In this document: positions 25,030-30,060 of the stretch, in pieces
Position numbering within the stretch: position 1 is the stretch's first letter
Layout of the letters: each line of letters starts with the position of its first letter
DNA from: Chloroflexota bacterium
GTDB lineage: Bacteria > Chloroflexota > UBA4733
NCBI GenBank assembly: GCA_023381895.1
Contig: JAMCTA010000001.1
Coordinates: 1-30,060 of the forward strand
Length of the DNA stretch: 30,060 nucleotides
Direction of reading: 5' to 3'
Position numbers and translations under genes: made by a program
The notes under the pieces: generated by a model
What the model was told of the DNA's origin: nothing
What the model saw: the letters and a program-made list of their open reading frames with translations, nothing else
Database searches by the model: none

Positions 25030-25632
25030 GTGTCTGCGATCACCGATTTCCAGAAGAAGCTCCTTACGGACCCAGCGACCAGGAAGGCATTTGCGGAGAA
25101 TCCGCAGAAAGTGCTCGACGACCTCGGTGTCAAGCTACCGCCGGGCACGGAGATCCCCAAGCAGATCCCCGAGCAACGACTCGAGGCGGCAATCAACGAG
25201 GTTAACCAAGGGCTGCGGGACCAAGGGACCAATCTCGACGCCATCGATTCGGGCAGCACTGCAGCTGTCACTCGCTTCGTGGAGAATGCGATTCCATTGA
25301 GAACCCGCGACCTGCAGGCGATGGTAGCCGCGCACGATGAGTTCGCTTCTGCCGCTATGCGTGTGGGAGGTGGCGACGTCGCTACAGTCGCCGTGGTTGG
25401 CGCGGTGGTCGCTGCGGTAGTCGCAGTGCCTGTTGCGGTCTATGGTTTCGGTGCAGATCGTTACCGGCAGTTCATCCGCCCCGAACTCGGGGTAGAAGGG
25501 GTCAGCTCCCGCGCTGGTGGTCTCGTGGTCCACGCACCGAATGGGGTGCGGATCCAGGGGATGACGGTGAATCAGGTTGCCGACCTCATTACCCGGTTGC
25601 AGGCCCGGGGCGGTGGCGGTGGTGTAGGGTGA
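25030..25632 (+). CDS. Putative RiPP precursor with NHLP-like leader (proteusin-like)
   Basis: A 200-residue protein. Residues 6-42 (FQKKLLTDPATRKAFAENPQ, then KVLDDLGVKLPPGTEI) follow the pattern of nitrile-hydratase-like leader peptides: an acidic/helical stretch, '..NP..vL.dLGv.lP.g.ei'. A charged helical region follows to about 110. Then comes GGG (113-115), a possible leader cleavage motif, and a Val/Ala/Gly-rich run (117-141, including AVVGAVVAAVVAVPVAVYGFG). The C-terminal part is FIRPELGVEGVSSRAGG, VHAPNGVRIQGMTVNQ and a final RGGGGGVG. The GTG start at 25030 has GGGGAGG 8 bases upstream. Its stop overlaps the next start (GTGA), coupling it to a radical SAM gene. The hydrophobic run may be the modified core or a membrane helix. 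It is long for a RiPP precursor, and true RiPP status is an inference from leader and context. Confidence 0.65.
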   Translation: MSAITDFQKKLLTDPATRKAFAENPQKVLDDLGVKLPPGTEIPKQIPEQRLEAAINEVNQGLRDQGTNLDAIDSGSTAAVTRFVENAIPLRTRDLQAMVAAHDEFASAAMRVGGGDVATVAVVGAVVAAVVAVPVAVYGFGADRYRQFIRPELGVEGVSSRAGGLVVHAPNGVRIQGMTVNQVADLITRLQARGGGGGVG

Positions 25633-26705
25633 CCATCCGGATGATGGTCGATCTACCGCGGCGACCGCGCGAAGTTGCCTTGATGTATGCGCGGACCTGC
25701 AACATTGCTTGCCGGCACTGCGGGATTGAGTCATCACCGCACAATAAGAGCAGGATGAGTCTCGCTGATGCGCGTCGCTACATTGTCGAGGCCGCCGCTA
25801 TTCCCCGCTTTGCCAAGGTGACGTTCACTGGGGGCGAGCCATTCCTGTTCCAGGACGACCACGCTGAGTTGATCGCTCTGTGCAAGCAGCTGGGCCTGCA
25901 TACGCGGATAGTGTCGAATGGCTTCTGGGCGAAGCACCTGGAGCGTGGGCTGGCTGTCCTCAGCCGGATGAAGGAGGCCGGGCTCAGCGAGATCAACTTC
26001 AGCGCTGATAGGTTTCACCTAGAGTTTATGCCGTCGTACGTCTTGCGCAATGCGTTGGAGTGTGCGCGTCAACTAGACTTCACGCGCATCGTGTCGTTCG
26101 TCACCAACTCCGACACGCCCCCGCTCGACCTCTTGAGCACTATGTACGATCTGCCTCGTGATCAGCTGGTGGACTTGCGGCCGGTTGCCGACCATCCGCA
26201 GCAGATCGAAGCGCTCCGAGACCGTAAGATTTTCGTGTATGCCGGAGGACTGATCGGTCTTGGGCGTGCCGCACAGCATCCGGATGAGCTGCGCCACTTT
26301 CCCGTCAGCTTCTTTCCCTCACAGCAGCCTTGCGGTGAGGTGGTCAACAAGCCGGTCATCTACCCGGACGGCGACTTTCAAGCCTGCTGCTGTGCCGGCG
26401 GGAAGATGAAGGCCTTCACAGTCGGTAACCTGCACACAAGCAGTCTGGCGGAACTCTACGCGAAGATGGAGCGCCGCTCCCAGTACCAGTTGATCAATAC
26501 GTACGGTCCGAAGGAACTCTACGAGATCATTCAGCGGACACGCCCGGATCTGAAGCGCGGGGGCAAGTACACGTCCATCTGCGAGCTGTGCGTGCGCTCT
26601 ACGGATGGCTTGACTCCGGAGGAGACGGACCAGATCGTGGACGAAGCTATGCTCGAGAAGACACTGGTCGCCCTGGGAGTCGTGTCTCCTGCGCTGTCCA
26701 CGTAG
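25629..26705 (+). CDS. Radical SAM protein with SPASM-like C-terminus, RiPP-associated
   Basis: A 358-residue radical SAM enzyme. The canonical C-X3-C-X2-C motif is Cys24, Cys28, Cys31 (TCNIACRHC), with GGEP at 68-71. A C-terminal auxiliary-cluster region has Cys235 (PCGEV), three adjacent cysteines 253-255 (DFQACCCAGGK), then GNLHTSSLAELY and Cys318/Cys321 (SICELC), as in SPASM/twitch maturases. Those enzymes usually form carbon-carbon, carbon-sulphur or epimer changes in peptides. There is no recognisable separate RRE domain. The GTG start lies in a four-base overlap with the precursor stop, a sign of translational coupling. The precursor is the likely substrate (inference from position). 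Nearby ATG codons at 25641 and 25644 are alternatives. Confidence 0.85.
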   Translation: MTIRMMVDLPRRPREVALMYARTCNIACRHCGIESSPHNKSRMSLADARRYIVEAAAIPRFAKVTFTGGEPFLFQDDHAELIALCKQLGLHTRIVSNGFWAKHLERGLAVLSRMKEAGLSEINFSADRFHLEFMPSYVLRNALECARQLDFTRIVSFVTNSDTPPLDLLSTMYDLPRDQLVDLRPVADHPQQIEALRDRKIFVYAGGLIGLGRAAQHPDELRHFPVSFFPSQQPCGEVVNKPVIYPDGDFQACCCAGGKMKAFTVGNLHTSSLAELYAKMERRSQYQLINTYGPKELYEIIQRTRPDLKRGGKYTSICELCVRSTDGLTPEETDQIVDEAMLEKTLVALGVVSPALST

Positions 26706-26749
26706 GAGCTCGTGGTGGGTTGAGGCATGCTGAGGAATGGGGAGATCCG

Positions 26750-28891
26750 ATGCGGCCAGGACGCACTTCTGATGACACACCGTACTTGAGAGATGATGGC
26801 GTGAGACAACCGGGAGCAGAGCAGGCGAAACGCTCGGTGTGTCTCATCTCTATGCCCTTTACGCCTATCCTGATGCCGGGCCTCGGTGTCAGCACCCTCA
26901 AGAGCACGCTGCATGCCGCGGGCATCACCGCCGGCGTGTACTACGGGGCGCTGGACTTTTTCCGTTTCTTCACCCCAGATCACGACCCGCGTCAGGCGCT
27001 GTTCGACTACAATTTCCTCGCTTCGAACGGGGACCTCGGTGACGTCTTCTTTTCCTCGGTCCTTTGGCGCGACTCGATCAGTCCAATTCGAGATGCTTTT
27101 GAAGAGATCCGTATCTCCCCGAACGCGCTATACACCCGCAGTGAGGTGGAGCTGCTGCTCGCACGGCTCCTTACCTACGTGAAACGAGCTGAGGGCTTCA
27201 TCGATCACTGCCTGCGGGTGCGTGACTGGGGGCGCTACGATATAGTTGGCTTCTCCTCCACTTTCTGCCAAAACGCCGGCTCGCTCGCGCTCGCCCGGGT
27301 GCTGCGCGAGCGCTATCCAGATCTGCACATCGTATTCGGGGGCGCCAACTGCGAAGGCGAGATGGGCGTGCAGCTCCTGCGCTCGTTTCCGTGGGTCGAT
27401 ACGGTCATCCAGGGTGAGGCCGACTTCACCTTTCCTGAGTTTGTCCGCCGGTGGCGCAACGGCGAAGGCATCCGAGACGTACCGGGCGTCGTCTACCGTG
27501 ACGGCGGCGAGGTACGTACTGGTCCTCCACCGCAGCCGGTACAGCGCATGGACACAGTGCCGTTTCCGGATTTCACCGATTACTTCGAGCAGCTGCCTGA
27601 GTTGATCCTGGACCAAGATGTGCGTGATCAACTCTCCCTTGCCATTGAGACATCGCGTGGCTGCTGGTGGGGAGCGGTGAGCCATTGTACTTTCTGCGGT
27701 CTGAACCCGACTATGATGACCTTTCGCAGCAAGAGTCCCGACCGGGCGATTGCTGAGTTCCGCTATATGAAGAGTCGTTACGACCAGCGCCGAATTTGCG
27801 CCGTCGACAACATCATCGGCATGCAGTACTTCAAGGACGTCCTTCCAAAGCTGGAGCCGGAAGGACTGGAGATCTTTTACGAGACGAAAGCCAACCTCAA
27901 GGAGGAGCAGGTTCAGCAGCTTGCCCGATCTGGCGTCACGGCAATTCAGCCTGGCATCGAAGGCTTGAGCTCGGAGGTCCTGAGATTGATGAAGAAAGGG
28001 GTCAAGGGGTATCAAAACATCGAGCTCCTCAAATGGTGCTCGACCTATGGCGTCAGCCCGATCTGGTTCTATCTCTATCGATTTCCCCACGAACCACACG
28101 AGCCGTACTGGCGAGACATCCACCGGTTCGAGCGGCTTGCGCACCTGCCGCCGCCCAAGAATCCCAACCCGGTGGTCATCGATCGCTACAGCCCATTGTT
28201 TCAGTTCCGCGATGCTTTCGAGCTTAAGAACCTGCGTCCGGCGAAACGCGCCCGTGTATGCTATCGCGGTCTGACCGAGGAGGAACTGGCCCGCATCTCC
28301 TATCACTTCGACGCTGATCTGCCCCAGGGGAACGACCTTCCATACGAAGTGCCTCTCTGGACTGGTATCCTCCGCTGGAACTATGAGTATGCCCGCGGAG
28401 CTCGCTTTTCCCAGTTTGAAGCGGCTCATTCGACGCTGCTCGTCGACACAAGACAGGAGAAGCGGCGCTGCTTCCTGCTCAGTGGGATGGCCCATCGCCT
28501 CCACCGCTTGCTCCGGCGGGCGCACCCTCTTGAAAGGATCGTGCAAGAGTTCCACTGTGTCCGTGTGGAACCGGCAGAGCCCGAGCTCCCCGATCTGTTG
28601 CTGGCTTGCGCTGCCGGCGAACTGGGGGCTGAGGAGATTGGTGGACCCGCGGACGCGGCTGAGGTCGACCGCTTCCTTGCCGAGCTAGAGCAGCGCTGGA
28701 TCGTGATGACCCTGGATGATCGTTGGATCGCACTGGCCGTGGACTGCACCAGTGTCGAAGAGGCTACGCCCTACGGTCTGGCGTCTTTCGTCCGCGTGCT
28801 CGCCGGCGCGCCGCCTCTCGACCGGCCGGGACCACAGCTACCCGCTGCAGTGACGGCTTTTAGTTCGGGCAGTCTGGCCTTAGGCAGTTGA
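26750..28891 (+). CDS. B12-binding-type radical SAM RiPP maturation protein (C-methyltransferase-like), first copy
   Basis: A 713-residue protein of the family named RiPP maturation radical SAM protein 1 / C-methyltransferase. The N-terminal cobalamin-binding-like domain (about 28-240) has SVCLISMPFTP, VGFSSTFCQN and the conserved FGGANCEGEMG (196-206), but no classical DxHxxG motif, as in base-off types. The radical SAM core carries SRGCWWGAVSHCTFCGLN with cluster cysteines 305, 313 and 316 (C-X7-C-X2-C), then FRSKSP, YETKANL and GIEGLSSEVLRLMKKG. A C-terminal extension beyond 520 is of unclear function. The start at ATG 26750 is preceded by GGGGAG; an open frame upstream overlaps the previous gene out of frame and is not family-like. 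Expected to methylate unactivated carbons of the precursor, but activity is inferred. Confidence 0.87.
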   Translation: MRPGRTSDDTPYLRDDGVRQPGAEQAKRSVCLISMPFTPILMPGLGVSTLKSTLHAAGITAGVYYGALDFFRFFTPDHDPRQALFDYNFLASNGDLGDVFFSSVLWRDSISPIRDAFEEIRISPNALYTRSEVELLLARLLTYVKRAEGFIDHCLRVRDWGRYDIVGFSSTFCQNAGSLALARVLRERYPDLHIVFGGANCEGEMGVQLLRSFPWVDTVIQGEADFTFPEFVRRWRNGEGIRDVPGVVYRDGGEVRTGPPPQPVQRMDTVPFPDFTDYFEQLPELILDQDVRDQLSLAIETSRGCWWGAVSHCTFCGLNPTMMTFRSKSPDRAIAEFRYMKSRYDQRRICAVDNIIGMQYFKDVLPKLEPEGLEIFYETKANLKEEQVQQLARSGVTAIQPGIEGLSSEVLRLMKKGVKGYQNIELLKWCSTYGVSPIWFYLYRFPHEPHEPYWRDIHRFERLAHLPPPKNPNPVVIDRYSPLFQFRDAFELKNLRPAKRARVCYRGLTEEELARISYHFDADLPQGNDLPYEVPLWTGILRWNYEYARGARFSQFEAAHSTLLVDTRQEKRRCFLLSGMAHRLHRLLRRAHPLERIVQEFHCVRVEPAEPELPDLLLACAAGELGAEEIGGPADAAEVDRFLAELEQRWIVMTLDDRWIALAVDCTSVEEATPYGLASFVRVLAGAPPLDRPGPQLPAAVTAFSSGSLALGS

Positions 28892-28901
28892 GGACGGACC
28901 G

Positions 28902-30060
28902 GTGTCGTCAGCTTCTGGTAGCGGCATGGATCCAGTGAACTTGGAGCACAGTAGACAGGCGGGCATTCCCTATTCGGTAGCGCTAGTCTATCCGCCTTTC
29001 GGTCCCAGCGGGCTGCCGAGCCTCGGCCTTGCGCTACTCTCCGCGGGCATCAAGGCGCGGGGTCACGTATGCCGCACTTGGTATTGGAACTATGACTTGA
29101 TCGCCCGCATGCCCGGCGCATCGTTCGATCAACGGCTAGCTGCCTACCAGGTGCTGACAAACCGAACCTGGCATCCTTTCAATGAGTGGGTCTTTGCCGG
29201 CAGCGTCTACGGTCGCAAACAGGCGGAGCGCGACGCCGCTGCAGTGCAGGAGCTGCTTCGCTTGGAGGCCATGATCGCAGGCGGTCCCATCCGTGCTGTC
29301 GACCTACTACGTCTGCGTAGGGAGGCCCAGCAGATCGTCGACACGATGACTGACCGCTTAGAGCCATTTGACGTCGTTGGCATCGCCACTACCTTCTATC
29401 AGAATCTCCCAGCTTTAGCTCTCGCCAGACGAATCAAGGAACGCTGGCCGGGCAAGGTCGTTGTGCTCGGCGGCGCCAACTGCGACGGCGAGATGGGCGA
29501 GGGACTCATGCGCCTCTTCGACTCTATCGACTTCGCCTTTAGCGGAGAGGTCGACTTCGCCTTTCCCGATTTCGTGGATCGTCTGAGCCGTAGCGCCGCT
29601 CTCGACGACGTGCCGGGTCTCTTACGCCGAGTCCCCGATGGTGAGATCATCGCGGGTCCGAAGGCGTTGCCACTGCAGAATCTCGACGCGCTGCCCTACC
29701 CCGACTTCGATGACTACGTCGCGGAGCGACACCGGGCCGGCTTCGACGTGACCCGCGACCTCGTGCTGGCCCTCGAGTCTTCTCGTGGGTGCTGGTGGGG
29801 CGAAAAGCAGCACTGCACCTTCTGCGGCTTGAACGCCATGGGTATCGGCTATCGCTGGAAGAGCCAAGAGCGGTTCCGCGCCGAGGTCACTCAGGTATTG
29901 AAGCGCTACCACACTCGATTTCTTTTCATGACCGATAACATCCTGGCCATGGAGTACTACGATGACTTCATGAGATGGGCGATGGATGCCGACCTGCAGG
30001 TGGATTTCTTCTACGAGATCAAGGCCAACGTGAAGCGCTGGCACGTCGAGCGGCTGGCCG
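28902..30060 (+). CDS. B12-binding-type radical SAM RiPP maturation protein, second copy, 3' partial
   Basis: The frame is open to the right edge (386 complete codons). It is a paralogue of the preceding gene: SVALVYPPFGPSGLPSLGLA at the N-terminus, VVGIATTFYQN, VLGGANCDGEMG (188-199), GEVDFAFPDF, LPYPDFDDY, and SSRGCWWGEKQHCTFCGLN with cluster cysteines 297, 305 and 308 (same C-X7-C-X2-C spacing), then YRWKS, MTDNILAMEYYDDF and YEIKANVKRWHVERLA. The GTG at 28902 follows the upstream stop by 10 bp with GAGGA as ribosome site; an ATG at 28926 is the alternative. The two copies have clearly diverged (short N-terminus here, different central loops), so they probably modify different positions of the same precursor. 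Confidence 0.85.
   Translation, partial: MSSASGSGMDPVNLEHSRQAGIPYSVALVYPPFGPSGLPSLGLALLSAGIKARGHVCRTWYWNYDLIARMPGASFDQRLAAYQVLTNRTWHPFNEWVFAGSVYGRKQAERDAAAVQELLRLEAMIAGGPIRAVDLLRLRREAQQIVDTMTDRLEPFDVVGIATTFYQNLPALALARRIKERWPGKVVVLGGANCDGEMGEGLMRLFDSIDFAFSGEVDFAFPDFVDRLSRSAALDDVPGLLRRVPDGEIIAGPKALPLQNLDALPYPDFDDYVAERHRAGFDVTRDLVLALESSRGCWWGEKQHCTFCGLNAMGIGYRWKSQERFRAEVTQVLKRYHTRFLFMTDNILAMEYYDDFMRWAMDADLQVDFFYEIKANVKRWHVERLA

Noticed and set aside
26588..26749. Upstream in-frame extension of the first B12-type radical SAM gene
   Set aside because: It overlaps the previous gene out of frame and is unlike the family; ATG 26750 has a good GGGGAG site.
27128..28555. 475-codon open frame on the minus strand
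   Set aside because: Antisense to the first B12-type radical SAM gene, whose motifs are unambiguous; no ribosome site or domain is seen.

Overview
The window is GC-rich, with Shine-Dalgarno-led genes, frequent GTG starts, Tat/lipobox-type solute-binding proteins with Ser/Thr/Ala-rich linkers, and carbohydrate genes of the kind seen in Thermomicrobia-like Chloroflexota. That assignment is an inference from style and gene content; there is no rRNA or marker gene here. No tRNA, rRNA, CRISPR array or transposase was recognised. REGION 1 (1-14.3 kb) is an accessory carbohydrate-utilisation region. It holds the end of a beta-propeller protein, a GH130-type mannoside phosphorylase/hydrolase, a GNAT-like acyltransferase, and a leftward set of 2-hydroxyacid dehydrogenase, ThuA-like protein and Gfo/Idh/MocA oxidoreductase. 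These diverge from a GntR-LacI chimeric (AraR-type) regulator, which is followed by a lipoprotein sugar-binding protein, a GH99-like protein and two enolase-superfamily proteins (one ManD/RspA-like). The likely job is uptake and oxidation of mannose- or uronate-type sugars. A near-palindrome sits on the regulator's own promoter. REGION 2 (14.4-16.7 kb) has a second sugar-binding lipoprotein and wreckage: a duplicated scrap of its signal peptide and a frameshifted MFS remnant. Two more binding-protein remnants lie in region 1, and no sugar permease gene is present in the window. REGION 3 (16.7-24.7 kb) has a cyclopropane-fatty-acid synthase, a 1175-residue fused ABC exporter-like protein in which both ATPase sites look destroyed, and a divergent soluble GAF/PAS histidine kinase. 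REGION 4 (24.8 kb to the right edge) is the most interesting part: an apparently undescribed RiPP cluster of proteusin-like character. An AT-rich promoter island leads to a 200-residue precursor-like protein with an NHLP-like N-terminus, a GGG motif and a Val/Ala/Gly-rich stretch reminiscent of polytheonamide-type cores. It overlaps by four bases (GTGA) a SPASM-type radical SAM protein. Two tandem B12-type radical SAM RiPP-maturation proteins follow, both with a C-X7-C-X2-C cluster motif; the second is cut by the window edge. Modification by C-methylation and/or epimerisation or crosslinking of the hydrophobic segment is the working inference.
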